From assembly GCF_003201855.1 (NCBI RefSeq), contig NZ_QJKI01000008.1:74197-138196 (forward strand): a stretch of 64,000 bases of DNA. Reading direction: 5' to 3'. The notes under the pieces are model-generated. The model had not been told where the DNA came from and searched no databases. It saw only the letters and a program-made list of their open reading frames with translations. Positions 34,003 to 43,639 of the stretch are shown one piece after another. The position numbers and the translations under genes were made by a program. Positions within the stretch are counted from its first letter, which is position 1; the number at the start of each line of letters is the position of its first letter. The stretch comes from Rivihabitans pingtungensis. Lineage in GTDB: Bacteria > Pseudomonadota > Gammaproteobacteria > Burkholderiales > Aquaspirillaceae.

Positions 34003-35976
34003 TCAGCCGGGCCGGCGCGGGTGAAAAGTCACCGGCGCCACAGCCGGCAGCGACACTGGCGGCGGCGATTGGAAGATGTGTTTTTTCATTTTGCCCATCA
34101 CGTGCATTTCGCACGGCCGGCATTCAAATTTCAGCGTGTAGGTCTCATTGCCGTTTTTCAGCACCATCGGGTCGGCGCGCACCTGGCCCATCACGCCTTT
34201 CACGCCCTTGGCCTGTTTCGGGCACAGATTGAAGGAAAAGCGCAGGCAGTGCTTGGTGATCATCAGGCTGACTTCGCCGGCTTCTTCGTGCGCTTCGTAA
34301 GCGGCGTCGATCAGGCTGACGCCGTGGCGGGTGTAAAACTGGCGGGCCAGGTGGTTATACACATTGGCCAGGTAGCTGAGCGAGGTTTCTGGGTAGGCGG
34401 CGGGCGGCTCTACCGGGGTTTTGCGTGGCGGGCGCGGCCATTGCGCCACGCGCAGCGCTTGCAGCTCGGCGACGGCGTCGCGGCGCAGGGCGTTCAGCAG
34501 CGAGGCCGGGGCAAACCAGGGTTGGCGCAGGCGCAGGGTGATGTCGCGGGCGACAAACATGCTGTTGCCCAGCTTGGCCAGTTGTTCGCGCAGGCTGGCC
34601 AGCGCGCGTTCGCCGTCGCGGGCCGGCTCCAGCGCCAGCGGCGCATGGCGGGTGACGCTCAGGCCGTCTTCGTCGGTCAGCGTCAGCGCCAGGCCGTCGG
34701 CGTCGTCGCTGAGGGTCAGCCACACGCCCACCCGGCGATCGGCGGATTTTTTGCTCAGCGCTTGTTCCCAGGCGTGGTCGCGGTTGCGGTGCATTTGCAT
34801 GCCGGGCTTGAGCTGGGCCAGCACGGCCGGGTCGTTGGGGGTGATTTTCCAGCGCTCGCCGTCGGCGTCGGCGCCCAGGTGTTGCACGGTGTTGGCCTGC
34901 ACGCCGATGACGTCGCGTTTTTTCATGAAGTTCAGGCCGTCGCCATTGCTCAGCGGATCCTGGCACACCAGCTCAAAGCTGTGGGCGTGCACCCGGCTGA
35001 CCACGCCCAGCGGCAGGCCGACGAATTTGGGCGAATCAAAGGCGCCAATATCGCCCTTGCGGCCGGTGGCAAAGTAATCGGTGCTGCCGCGATGAAAGGT
35101 TTTGTCCGGGTTGGGGGTAAAGCTGATATGGCATTCGCCGCTGGAGGCGCGCGCCAGCTCGGGGCGGCGGGCCAGAATCTCGTCCAGCAGCAGGCGGTAA
35201 TGGGCGGTGATGTTCTTCACATAGTCCATGTCCTTGTAGCGGCCTTCGATCTTGAACGAGCGCACGCCAGCGTCGATCAGCGCTTCCAGATTGTCGCTTT
35301 GGTTATTGTCCTTCATCGACAGCAAATGCTTGTCGTAGGCCACCACCCGGCCTTGTTCGTCGGTCAGCGTGTACGGCAGGCGACAGGCTTGCGAGCAGTC
35401 GCCGCGATTGGCGCTGCGCCCGGTTTCGGCGTGGCTGATATAGCACTGCCCGGAAAACGCCACGCACAGCGCGCCGTGGATGAAATATTCAATGGTGGCG
35501 GCGTCGCCCACCCGCGCGGCCACCTGGCGGATGTCCGGCAGCGACAATTCGCGCGCCAGCACCAGCTGCGACAAGCCAGCGTCGGCCAAAAAACGCGCTT
35601 TGTCGGCGCTGCGGATATCGCACTGGGTGGAGGCGTGCAGCTGAATGGGCGGGATGTTCAGCTCCATGATGCCCATGTCTTGAATAATCAGCGCGTCCAC
35701 GCCGGCATCGTAAAACTGGTGAATCAGCTGCCGCGCCGGTTCCAGCTCGTCGTCGTGCAGAATGGTGTTGAGGGTGACAAAAATCCGCGCGTGGTAGCGG
35801 TGGGCAAATTCCACCAGCTGGGCAATCTCGCTGACTGAATTGCCGGCATTGTGCCGCGCGCCAAACCCCGGCCCGCCGATGTACACCGCATCTGCCCCGT
35901 GCAGGATGGCCTCGCGGCCAATGTCGGTGGTTTTGGCCGGGGACAGCAATTCCAGTTGATGCGGCAACAGACTCAT
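34003..35976 (-). CDS. rlhA: U32-peptidase-family 23S rRNA hydroxylase RlhA
   Basis: 657 residues, the length of RlhA (YdcP, about 650 aa) and longer than YegQ/TrhP. ELLSPAKTTDIGREAILHGADAVYIGG at the N-terminus, the U32 signature EYFIHGALCVAFSGQCYISH and the Cys-rich CSQACRLPYTL are present. The C-terminal half has ECRPCEMHVMG. RlhA hydroxylates C2501 of 23S rRNA using prephenate-linked chemistry. The assignment to RlhA over TrhP rests on length and the C-terminal extension. Confidence 0.85.
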   Translation of the reverse strand: MSLLPHQLELLSPAKTTDIGREAILHGADAVYIGGPGFGARHNAGNSVSEIAQLVEFAHRYHARIFVTLNTILHDDELEPARQLIHQFYDAGVDALIIQDMGIMELNIPPIQLHASTQCDIRSADKARFLADAGLSQLVLARELSLPDIRQVAARVGDAATIEYFIHGALCVAFSGQCYISHAETGRSANRGDCSQACRLPYTLTDEQGRVVAYDKHLLSMKDNNQSDNLEALIDAGVRSFKIEGRYKDMDYVKNITAHYRLLLDEILARRPELARASSGECHISFTPNPDKTFHRGSTDYFATGRKGDIGAFDSPKFVGLPLGVVSRVHAHSFELVCQDPLSNGDGLNFMKKRDVIGVQANTVQHLGADADGERWKITPNDPAVLAQLKPGMQMHRNRDHAWEQALSKKSADRRVGVWLTLSDDADGLALTLTDEDGLSVTRHAPLALEPARDGERALASLREQLAKLGNSMFVARDITLRLRQPWFAPASLLNALRRDAVAELQALRVAQWPRPPRKTPVEPPAAYPETSLSYLANVYNHLARQFYTRHGVSLIDAAYEAHEEAGEVSLMITKHCLRFSFNLCPKQAKGVKGVMGQVRADPMVLKNGNETYTLKFECRPCEMHVMGKMKKHIFQSPPPVSLPAVAPVTFHPRRPG

Positions 35977-36010
35977 GGGGGCTTACCTGGGGGAGTAAAA
36001 AGAAACCGGA

Positions 36011-36907
36011 TTATAACGAAGCCGCGCACACCGCCCGCACGCATCCGCGCAACCAGCGATGCGCCGCGTCGCCTTCCATGCGCGGATGCCACATCAGCGA
36101 CACAGTAAACGTCGGCGCGGCAAACGGCAGGGCAAAGCTGTGCATGCCGTCGCGCAACTGGCCGGTGTGGCGCGCTGGCACGCTGGCAATCAACTCACTG
36201 GCGCGCGCCAGCGCCAGCGCGGTGGCAAAGCCGCTGACCTGGGCGACAATCCGCCGCTGCCGGCCCAGCGCCTGCAAAGCCACATCCACCGGCCCATGCG
36301 GCATGCCCTGGCGCGCCAGCGCCACATGGCTGCCCTGACAATAGCCCTCCAGGGTGTGCAACTGCCCTATCAAGGGGTGATCCGCCCGCGCCACGCCAAT
36401 AAACTGATCACGAAACAAAGCCTGCACACGCAGTTCCGGCGCCGAATCCGCGCCAATCACCCCGGTTTCCAGGTCTACCGCCCCGCTACGCAAAGCCTGG
36501 CTGTCGCGGTCGATTTTTTGCACAAAACTCAAGCGCACCGCTGGCGCTTGCGCCGCGACATGCGCCAGCAAGGTCGGGCCAAAGTTATCCACAAAGCCAT
36601 CGCTGACCCGCAGGGTGAACGTGCGCGCCAGCCCGGCCACATCCAGGGCCGCCGCCGGCTGCAACAACTGTTGCGCCGCCAGCAGCACCGGCCCCACCTG
36701 CTCGCGCAACAGCACGGCACGCGGCGTGGGCGTCAAGCCCCGCCCGGCGCGCACCAATAAAGGGTCGCCGGTCACCTCGCGCAAACGCGCCAAGGCCCGG
36801 CTCATCGCCGACGGACTCAAACCCAAACGCCGCGCCGCCCCCGCCACACTGCCCTCACTGAGCACAGCATCCAGGGTGATCAATAAATTCAAATCCGGAA
36901 GGTTCAT
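36011..36907 (-). CDS. LysR-family transcriptional regulator
   Basis: 298 residues from the ATG at 36907 (MNLPDLNLLITLDAVL). N-terminal winged helix-turn-helix with SVAGAARRLGLSPSAMSRALARLREVTGDPLLVR, and a C-terminal periplasmic-binding-protein-like effector domain. It is divergent to an MFS drug exporter (37135), so it likely controls that gene in response to a small molecule. A dispersed repeat fills the intergenic space. Confidence 0.92.
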   Translation of the reverse strand: MNLPDLNLLITLDAVLSEGSVAGAARRLGLSPSAMSRALARLREVTGDPLLVRAGRGLTPTPRAVLLREQVGPVLLAAQQLLQPAAALDVAGLARTFTLRVSDGFVDNFGPTLLAHVAAQAPAVRLSFVQKIDRDSQALRSGAVDLETGVIGADSAPELRVQALFRDQFIGVARADHPLIGQLHTLEGYCQGSHVALARQGMPHGPVDVALQALGRQRRIVAQVSGFATALALARASELIASVPARHTGQLRDGMHSFALPFAAPTFTVSLMWHPRMEGDAAHRWLRGCVRAVCAASL

Positions 36908-37010
36908 CAGGATACGGTAGCACATCAATACCTCGCGCCACACGCAACAATACCTTGAAAACCATGCGTCTTCCGCCTGCTCAGCCCGCTGCCTAGACTG
37001 GCCTGACTGA

Positions 37011-37110
37011 GAGCCGCTCACACAACGCTCCTGGCGTGCTTGCGCGACCTTGCCGTGTCTGCGGTCGCACGCCTGGCCAGGACCGCTGCGCTGGGTTTTG
37101 TGAGTCGCTC
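37011..37110. repeat. Dispersed terminal-inverted-repeat element, copy 3
   Basis: GAGCCGCTCACACAACG at the left, GGGTTTTGTGAGTCGCTC at the right. It sits in the divergent lysR/MFS promoter region, so it may affect both. Confidence 0.8.
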
Positions 37111-37134
37111 TTAATCACCCACCGAAAGCACGCC

Positions 37135-38562
37135 ATGACGATATCCTCCTCGCCCCTCGCTGACCCCGCCCCGCCGCCGTGGTCGCCCATGCTGTTGTTC
37201 AGCCTGTGTTTGTCCATGCTGCTGTCTGCGCTGGGCTCCAGCCTGGGCAATGTGGCCCTGCCCGCGCTGGCGCAAGCCTGGCGCGCGCCGTTTGCCCTGG
37301 TGCAGTGGGTGGCGCTGGGCTATCTGCTTACCCTTACTGCGCTCAGCGTCAGCGTCGGGCGCTTGAGCGACAGCCTGGGTCGCCGACGTTTGCTCTTGAT
37401 TGGCATCGCCGTGTTCAGCGTGGGCTCGGCGCTGTGCGCCGCCGCGCCCAGCCTGCCGATGCTGATTGCCGCGCGGGCGCTGCAAGGGCTGGGCGCGGCG
37501 TGCATGATGGCGCTGAGCATGGCTGGGGTCAGCGATTGGGCGCCGGCAGGGCGCGCCGGCCGCGCCATGGGTTGGCTGGGCAGCTTGTCGGCGGTGGGCT
37601 CCACGCTGGGGCCGTCGCTGGGTGGCGGGCTGATTGCCTGGTCGGGCTGGCCGGCAATGTTCTGGCTTAGCGCGGCATTGGGCGCGCTGACCTGGCTGCT
37701 GAGCTGGCGCATCCTGCCCGCCGACCGACCGCGCCACGGGCCGGCTGCGCCGTTTGATGGCCAGGGCGCGCTGTGGCTGGCGCTGGCCCTGGTGTGCTAT
37801 GCGCTGGCCGGCGCCGCCGGCTTCACCCTCAGCGGCCTGGCCTGGCTGGCGGCCATGCTGTTGGCGACGGCGGGCCTGGTCTGGCGGCAAGGCCGCGCGC
37901 CCGCGCCGCTGATTCCGCTGCCGCTATTGCGCCACCCCGCCTTGCGCGCTGGCTTGCTTGGCAGCCTGCTGGTGTCCACGGTGATGATGGCCACCCTGGT
38001 GGTCGGGCCGTTTTATCTGACCTTTGCCCTGGGGCTGACGCCGGGCAAGCTGGGCCTGGCGGTGGCGCTTGGCCCGCTGGCCGCCGCGTTGAGCAGCGCA
38101 CCTGCCGGTCGTCTGGTGGACCGCTTTGGCGCGCCGCGCGTGGCTGGCGGCGGCCTGTGTGGCCTGGCCGTGGGCGCCGCCCTGCTGGCGCGCCTGCCGC
38201 TCAGCAGCGGCCTGGCCGGCTATCTGCTGCCCATCGTCAGCATGACGGTCAGTTACGCGCTGTTCCAGACCGCCAATAACACGGCGATGATGCAATGCGC
38301 CGCCCCCCAGCAGCGCGGGGTGCTGGCCGGGCTGTTGAATGTCTCGCGCAATCTGGGCCTGACCAGCGGCGCAGCGCTGATGGGCGCGCTATTCGCCTGG
38401 GGCGTGGGCAATAGTGACATGGCCCACGCTGCGCCCGAGGCAGTGGCGGCGGGGATGCGGCTGACGTTTGCCGTGGCGGTATTGATGGTGGGGCTGGCCG
38501 GATGGCGCAGCATGGGCCGCTTGCCGGATGCAGGCAGCCAAACGCCGGCAAACACGCGATAA
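37135..38562 (+). CDS. MFS drug:proton antiporter (14-TM type)
   Basis: 475 residues, inner membrane. Hydrophobic segments throughout, with the MFS loop motif VGRLSDSLGRRRLLLIG (motif A) near residues 77-93 and motif C-like GWLGSLSAVGSTLGPSLGG. Length and the EmrB/QacA-type pattern suggest a DHA2 exporter. Controlled by the divergent LysR gene. It is 6.9 kb from the beta-lactam cluster and not evidently part of it. Confidence 0.88.
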   Translation: MTISSSPLADPAPPPWSPMLLFSLCLSMLLSALGSSLGNVALPALAQAWRAPFALVQWVALGYLLTLTALSVSVGRLSDSLGRRRLLLIGIAVFSVGSALCAAAPSLPMLIAARALQGLGAACMMALSMAGVSDWAPAGRAGRAMGWLGSLSAVGSTLGPSLGGGLIAWSGWPAMFWLSAALGALTWLLSWRILPADRPRHGPAAPFDGQGALWLALALVCYALAGAAGFTLSGLAWLAAMLLATAGLVWRQGRAPAPLIPLPLLRHPALRAGLLGSLLVSTVMMATLVVGPFYLTFALGLTPGKLGLAVALGPLAAALSSAPAGRLVDRFGAPRVAGGGLCGLAVGAALLARLPLSSGLAGYLLPIVSMTVSYALFQTANNTAMMQCAAPQQRGVLAGLLNVSRNLGLTSGAALMGALFAWGVGNSDMAHAAPEAVAAGMRLTFAVAVLMVGLAGWRSMGRLPDAGSQTPANTR

Positions 38563-38593
38563 TCCCCGTTCCGCCATTTATTCAGGACCCGCC

Positions 38594-39793
38594 ATGCACC
38601 CCACGCCGCCCGCCCCGCGCATTGCCATTGTTGTTGACTGGTTGCAGGACTACGCCGGCGCCGAGCGGGTGCTGGAGCAGTTGCTGCTGACCTTCCCGCA
38701 GGCCGAGGTGTTTGCCGTGGTGGATTTTGTGCCGGAGGCGTCGCGCGGGTTTTTGCAGGGCAAGCCGGTGCACACCACCTTTATCCAGCGCCTGCCGCTG
38801 GCGCGGCGGCTGTTTCGTCAGTATCTGCCCTTGATGCCGCTGGCGGTCGAGCAGCTGGATTTGAGCGGTTTTGACATTGTGATTTCCAGCAGCCATGCGG
38901 TGGCCAAGGGGGTGCTGACCGGGCCGGATCAGCTGCATGTCAGCTATGTGCATTCGCCGCTGCGCTACGCCTGGGACATGCAGCACGAATACCTGCGCGA
39001 AGCGGGCATGGCGCGCGGGCTGAAAAGCCTGCTGACGCGCTGGCTATTGCACCGGCTGCGGCTGTGGGATGTGCGCACCGCCAATGGGGTGGATCAGTTT
39101 GTCGCCAATTCGGCGTTTATCGCCCGGCGGGTGCGCAAGGCGTATCGGCGCGAGGCCGAGGTGATTTATCCGCCAGTGGACCTGAGCGCCTTTATCCCGT
39201 CGGCGGCGGCGCGCGGCCAGGCTTATGTGACGGTGTCGCGCATGGTGCCGTATAAGCGGGTGGATTTGATTGTCGAGGCGTTTGCCGGCATGCCGGACAA
39301 GCAGTTGATCGTGATTGGCGACGGGCCGGAGATGGCCAAGGTGCGCGCCAAGGCCGGCAGCAATGTGCAGATTTTGGGGCATTTGCCGTTTGAGGCGATG
39401 CGCGAGCATGTGCAGCGCGCCCGCGCCTTTGTGTTTGCCGCGCAGGAGGATTTTGGCATCGCCCCGGTCGAGGCGCAGGCTTGCGGCACGCCGGTGATTG
39501 CCTACGGGCGCGGCGGCGCGGCCGAGACGGTGCGCGGCTTGCAGCAAAACCCGCCGACCGGGGTGTTGTTTGAAGAACAAACCGTCGAGGCGCTGCGCGA
39601 GGCGGTGCGGCAGTTTGAGCAGCACGCGGCGCGCATCACCCCGGCGGCGTGCCGGCAAAACGCCGAGCGCTTTGCCATTGGCGTGTTCCGTCAGCGCATG
39701 GCGGCGCTGGTGGTGTCGCGCTGGTCGGGTTTGCAGGGCGAGGTGAAGTCCGGGGTGACCGGGTTCAAGCCGATTCAGCCAAAGGCCTTGTAG
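38594..39793 (+). CDS. GT4 glycosyltransferase
   Basis: 399 residues from the ATG at 38594 with AGGAC upstream. GT-B fold: IAIVVDWLQDYAGAERVLEQLL at the N-terminus (acceptor side), donor-side YVTVSRMVPYKRVDLIVEAF and EDFGIAPVEAQACGTPVIAYGRGGAAETV with the EX7E motif. Resembles mannosyl/rhamnosyl transferases of surface polysaccharides. Acceptor and sugar are not evident. The 39794-39914 tail has no further gene. Confidence 0.88.
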   Translation: MHPTPPAPRIAIVVDWLQDYAGAERVLEQLLLTFPQAEVFAVVDFVPEASRGFLQGKPVHTTFIQRLPLARRLFRQYLPLMPLAVEQLDLSGFDIVISSSHAVAKGVLTGPDQLHVSYVHSPLRYAWDMQHEYLREAGMARGLKSLLTRWLLHRLRLWDVRTANGVDQFVANSAFIARRVRKAYRREAEVIYPPVDLSAFIPSAAARGQAYVTVSRMVPYKRVDLIVEAFAGMPDKQLIVIGDGPEMAKVRAKAGSNVQILGHLPFEAMREHVQRARAFVFAAQEDFGIAPVEAQACGTPVIAYGRGGAAETVRGLQQNPPTGVLFEEQTVEALREAVRQFEQHAARITPAACRQNAERFAIGVFRQRMAALVVSRWSGLQGEVKSGVTGFKPIQPKAL

Positions 39794-39914
39794 CGGGAGG
39801 GCTGGCGTGTGGTGACGGCACGCCAGCGGTGAGGCCGGCGCGGTTTATCCCGATGTGGTTTTTCTGCCACGGCCCAGCGCTGGCGCTTGCCCTTCGCTGA
39901 CATCTGCACGCAAT

Positions 39915-39952
39915 AAAAAACCCTGTCAGCGCAAGCTGACAGGGTTTTTTAA
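39915..39952. terminator. Terminator downstream of the tRNA cluster
   Basis: AAAAAACCCTGTCAGC-GCAA-GCTGACAGGGTTTTTT. It is downstream of tRNA-Thr on the minus strand and of the glycosyltransferase on the plus strand. Confidence 0.9.
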
Positions 39953-39955
39953 GAT

Positions 39956-40030
<75 letters not shown>

Positions 40031-40140
40031 TTTGGGGTCATTCCAAATTACTTGGAACGGCTCCGTCCAAAGCATTTGCCATAACGCTGGCAAAACAAAA
40101 GGACCAAGGTTTTGGCCGTGGCCCTTTTGCAGAATTGGGG

Positions 40141-40216
40141 TGGTGGGTTGTGAAAGGCTCGAACTTTCGACCTACGGATTAAGAGTCCGCTGCTCTACCA
40201 ACTGAGCTAACAACCC
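40141..40216 (-). tRNA. tRNA-Lys(CUU)
   Basis: 76 nt including CCA. Anticodon loop CTCTTAA (anticodon CTT), D arm TAGCTCAGTTGGTAGAGCA, T arm GTTCGAGCC. A C at the wobble position makes it distinct from the neighbouring Lys(UUU). Confidence 0.93.
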
Positions 40217-40252
40217 ACTTGAAACTTCAGTATAACACAGAAGTTTTGTCTC

Positions 40253-40327
40253 TGGTGGGTCGTGAGGGATTTGAACCTTCGACCAACGGATTAAAAGTCC
40301 GCTGCTCTACCGCTGAGCTAACGACCC
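40253..40327 (-). tRNA. tRNA-Lys(UUU)
   Basis: 75 nt including CCA. Anticodon loop CTTTTAA (anticodon TTT), acceptor GGGTCGT pairing with ACGACCC. First of the three-gene cluster. Confidence 0.95.
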
Positions 40328-40392
40328 ACTCGAGAGGTGCATACTGTACTGAATGTTGCTGACTCGCGTCAATAGGTTTGTGAAATTTTTTT

Positions 40393-40505
40393 AGCGCCGT
40401 GCGCAAAACTCAGCGCTGTGATGCTGGCCTGGCGTGTGGCCGCAGACAGTGCGAGTTCTACGGCAAAGTCGCACAACAACGCCTGGGAGTTTTGTGAGCG
40501 GCGCT
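40393..40505. repeat. Dispersed terminal-inverted-repeat element, copy 4
   Basis: AGCGCCGTGCGCAAAACTC at the left, GAGTTTTGTGAGCGGCGCT at the right. It lies just downstream of the EamA gene stop, in the orientation opposite to copy 1. Confidence 0.75.
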
Positions 40506-41425
40506 TAATGTCCGCCGCCTCGGGCGGCGGACAAAGCCCACACCACCCCCGCCACCATCAAGGCGCCGCCCAGCAGCAGCGGCCAATCCGGCCATTGCCA
40601 GGTGTAAAGCTGGCCGTAGGCGATGCCGGCCAGGGTTTCCACCACAATCAGCTGGCCGGCCAGGGTGACCGGCAGGCGCACGCTGGCCTGGCTCCACAGC
40701 CAGGACGCCCACCAGCCGCCAATCACGCCGGTAACCAACGCCACGGCGGCCAGACGCAGCCAGGCGTCGGCGCTGACCTGCGGCCAGGGCTGGCTGAATG
40801 CCCACGCGGCCAGCGCCAAGGCAAACGGCAGCACCGCCGCGCCGAGCATGGCGCTCCAGACGCTGGCGCTGAGCGCGCCGGCGCGCAGCAGGCGGGCGTT
40901 CATCAGGCCAAACCAGGTCCAGAAAGCCAGCGCCATCAGCGCCAGGCCCACGCCCAGGGCAAAATCACCCAGGCCATTGGCCGGCAGCCGCGCCAGCGCG
41001 TCGGCGTTCACCGCCAACAGGCCGGCGCCAATCAGCGCCAGCGAGGGCCACAGCCGCGCCCAGCGCAGCTCGCCGCCGCGCAGATTGGCCGCCAGCGCCA
41101 GGGTGACCGGCAGCATGCCAACAATCAGCGTGGGCAGCGGCACGCCGATCAGGCGGATGCCGCCCACCAGGCACAGGTAATACAGCAAATTGCCGCTGAC
41201 GCTGCCCAGCACCGCCTGCCGCCACAGCGGATGGCGCAGTGGCGGCGGTCGCCAGCGCAGGCACAGCGCGGCAGAAAAACCGCCAAACACGATAAAGCGC
41301 GCGGCGCTGAGTTGGGCGGGGGTGAATTCCGGGGCAAACAGCGGGGCGGCAAAGCCCAGGCCCCACACCAGGCAGGCGGTGACGGCAAACAGGATTCCGG
41401 CAAACATGAGGGTGCTCAAAAACAC
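40505..41425 (-). CDS. EamA/DMT-family transporter
   Basis: 306 residues with about ten hydrophobic segments in two EamA halves, inner membrane. Substrates of this family are metabolites or amino acids and cannot be read here. The start is probably MFLSTLMFAGILF at 41425; 41407 is an alternative. Confidence 0.83.
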   Translation of the reverse strand: MFLSTLMFAGILFAVTACLVWGLGFAAPLFAPEFTPAQLSAARFIVFGGFSAALCLRWRPPPLRHPLWRQAVLGSVSGNLLYYLCLVGGIRLIGVPLPTLIVGMLPVTLALAANLRGGELRWARLWPSLALIGAGLLAVNADALARLPANGLGDFALGVGLALMALAFWTWFGLMNARLLRAGALSASVWSAMLGAAVLPFALALAAWAFSQPWPQVSADAWLRLAAVALVTGVIGGWWASWLWSQASVRLPVTLAGQLIVVETLAGIAYGQLYTWQWPDWPLLLGGALMVAGVVWALSAARGGGH

Positions 41426-41553
41426 GGCGCACCGCCGGGCCGCTGGCCAGTGGGCGGTGCGTCAGGCTGCGCGTGGGGGGACGCGCGCCGGGTGAATATC
41501 GGGGCTGGAACGCTGCGCCGCCGCGCCGCCGCGCAGCGGTTTGTCAGTTGCGC

Positions 41554-43275
41554 TTATGGCGACGGCAAGGCCGCCAGTTGGCGGGCAAAATCGGCAGGTG
41601 GGGTAAAGCCTACCACGCGATGCAGCTCGCGGCCATCTGGCGTCAGCACGATGATGCCGGGCGGGCCAAACAGGCCAAAGCGCTTGAGCAGGGCCTGGTG
41701 TTCCGGCCGGTTGGCGGTGACGTCGGCCTGCAAGCGCACAAAGCGCTGCAACTGGGCGCTGACGGCCGGGTCGGGGAAAGTTTCGGCTTCCATTTCCTTG
41801 CAGGCCACGCACCAGTCGGCGTAGAAATCCAGCAACACCAGCTGCTGGCTGGCGGCCAGCCGGGCGTCCAGCTCGGCGCTGTCGGCAATGCGGCTGAACG
41901 GCGGAAACTCGGCATGCGCCGCGCCGCTTAACCCGGCCCATGGCCGCAGCGGCTGGGTGGCGCCGGTGGCGGCGCCGCCCAGCCAGGCCAGGCCCAGCGC
42001 GGCGGCGGCCAGCGCCAGCCCGCGCGCCGGCGCGCCGCCCAGCCGCCACAGCGCCAGCGCGCTGCCCAGGGCAATCGCCGCCCACAACACCAGCGGCAGC
42101 CAGCCGGGCAAAAAGGGCGCGGCCAGATACACCGCCAGCGCCAGCATCACCACGCCAAACACTGCCTTGACCCGGTTCATCCACGCCCCGGCGCGCGGCA
42201 GCACCGCGCCGCCCAGCGCGCCCACCACCAGCAGCGGCGCGCCCAGGCCCATGGCCAGCGCATACAGCGCTGCGCCGCCCAGCCAGGCGTCGCCGCTGGC
42301 GCCGATATAGCCCAGCGCCACCGCCAGCGGCGGCGCCACGCACGGGCCGATAATCAGCGCCGACAACGCACCCATGGCGAACACCGACGCCAGCCGGCCG
42401 CCGCCCAGCCGCCCGGAGGCGTCGTTCAGGCGCGATTGCCAGGCCGACGGCAGCTGGATGGCGATCACGTCAAACATCGCCAGGGCAAACACCACCATCA
42501 GCGCGGCGGCGGACAAAATCACCACCGGCTGTTGCAGCCACACGGTCAGCAGGCTGCCAGTCAGCCCGGCGGCCACGCCCACCAGCACATAGCTGAACGC
42601 CAGCCCCTGCACATAGGCAAACGCCAGCGTCAGCCCGCGCATGCGGGTGAGCCGCGCGCCCTGGCCGGCGACAATCGCCGAGATAATCGGCAGCATTGGA
42701 TACATGCAGGCGGTCAGCGCCATGCCCAGCCCGGCGACAAAAAAAGAAGCCAGCAGGGCTGGCAGGCTCAGGCGATCCAGGGCCGTGTCTTGCCCGGCGG
42801 GCGGCGGGCCGCCTTGCAGCCAGCTGCTGGCCGGGCGGCTGTCCGGCGTCAGCGTGCGCTGCTCGGGCGGGTAGCAAATGCCGGCGTCGGCGCAGCCTTG
42901 CAGGCTCAGTTGCAAACGGCCTTGATCCGGCCACGGTCCGACCAGCGGCACGTCCACACTGAACACGCCCCGGTAGATTTCGGTTTCGCCAAAATACGGG
43001 TCGTGCTTGCGCTTGCCCAGCGGCCAGGCCGGCGGCGCAGTCAGCCCGGCCGGCGCGCTGGCCAGCGCCAGCTTGTTGCGGTACAGGTAGTAGCCGTCGG
43101 CAATGCGGATATTCAGTCGCAAGGCCGGGCCGACGCGCTGCGCCTCCACCTGAAACGCCTGTTCGGGCGGCAACAGGTCTTTGGGGTCGAGCGCCAGGGC
43201 CGGCGTCGCCGCCAGCGCCAGGCAGGCGGCGAGCAGCGCCAGCCAGCCGCGCCATACAGAAAAAAACACGGACAT
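41554..43275 (-). CDS. dsbD: Thiol:disulfide interchange protein DsbD
   Basis: 573 residues. Signal peptide (LLAACLALAATPALA), periplasmic alpha domain with CADAGICYPPEQ (redox Cys pair), membrane beta domain with about eight segments including LGMALTACMYPMLPIIS and IGPCVAPPLAVALG, and C-terminal thioredoxin-like gamma domain FYADWCVACKEMEAETF. Passes electrons from cytoplasmic thioredoxin to periplasmic partners (DsbC, cytochrome maturation). Start at the ATG at 43275 overlaps the cutA stop (TGATG). Confidence 0.95.
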   Translation of the reverse strand: MSVFFSVWRGWLALLAACLALAATPALALDPKDLLPPEQAFQVEAQRVGPALRLNIRIADGYYLYRNKLALASAPAGLTAPPAWPLGKRKHDPYFGETEIYRGVFSVDVPLVGPWPDQGRLQLSLQGCADAGICYPPEQRTLTPDSRPASSWLQGGPPPAGQDTALDRLSLPALLASFFVAGLGMALTACMYPMLPIISAIVAGQGARLTRMRGLTLAFAYVQGLAFSYVLVGVAAGLTGSLLTVWLQQPVVILSAAALMVVFALAMFDVIAIQLPSAWQSRLNDASGRLGGGRLASVFAMGALSALIIGPCVAPPLAVALGYIGASGDAWLGGAALYALAMGLGAPLLVVGALGGAVLPRAGAWMNRVKAVFGVVMLALAVYLAAPFLPGWLPLVLWAAIALGSALALWRLGGAPARGLALAAAALGLAWLGGAATGATQPLRPWAGLSGAAHAEFPPFSRIADSAELDARLAASQQLVLLDFYADWCVACKEMEAETFPDPAVSAQLQRFVRLQADVTANRPEHQALLKRFGLFGPPGIIVLTPDGRELHRVVGFTPPADFARQLAALPSP

Positions 43276-43619
43276 CACACGGTTTTCCGTTCACAGGGGC
43301 TTGAAATGACCTCACCCGCCACCCAACTCAGATAGGATGGCAAACCATCGGCGATCGGCCAGCTGAGAATCTCCGGCACATCATACGGATGCAGTTGCGC
43401 CAGCCGCGCCATCAAGGCCGGCGCCGCCGAGGCGGTGGTCTTGCATAGCAACGGGGTTTCCCGCGCCTCTTCCAGCTGGCCTTGCCAGTGGTAGACAGAC
43501 TGCACCTCGGGCAACAGGTTCACACAGGCGGCCAGCCGTTCGCCGACCACCGCGCGCGCCAGGTCGGCGGCGCAGGCCGTGGGCGCGTTGCACAAGAGCA
43601 GGACGATTTTTTCAGACAT
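43275..43619 (-). CDS. cutA: CutA-family divalent-cation tolerance protein
   Basis: 114 residues, the normal CutA length. VVGERLAACVNLLPEVQSVYHWQGQLEEARETPLLCKT spans the family's central motif and LHPYDVPEILSWPI the C-terminal one. Forms trimers. It is linked to copper tolerance in E. coli, but the exact role is unclear. Overlaps dsbD, a common cutA-dsbD operon. Confidence 0.95.
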   Translation of the reverse strand: MSEKIVLLLCNAPTACAADLARAVVGERLAACVNLLPEVQSVYHWQGQLEEARETPLLCKTTASAAPALMARLAQLHPYDVPEILSWPIADGLPSYLSWVAGEVISSPCERKTV

Positions 43620-43639
43620 TTGGTTTTCAAGAGGCTTTC

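Noticed and set aside
33856..35838. 660-codon open frame on plus, opposite rlhA
   Set aside because: Same reason: shadow of a well-conserved minus-strand gene.
37135..38562. MFS exporter as transporter of the beta-lactam cluster
   Set aside because: It is separated from the cluster by several unrelated housekeeping genes and has its own divergent LysR regulator.
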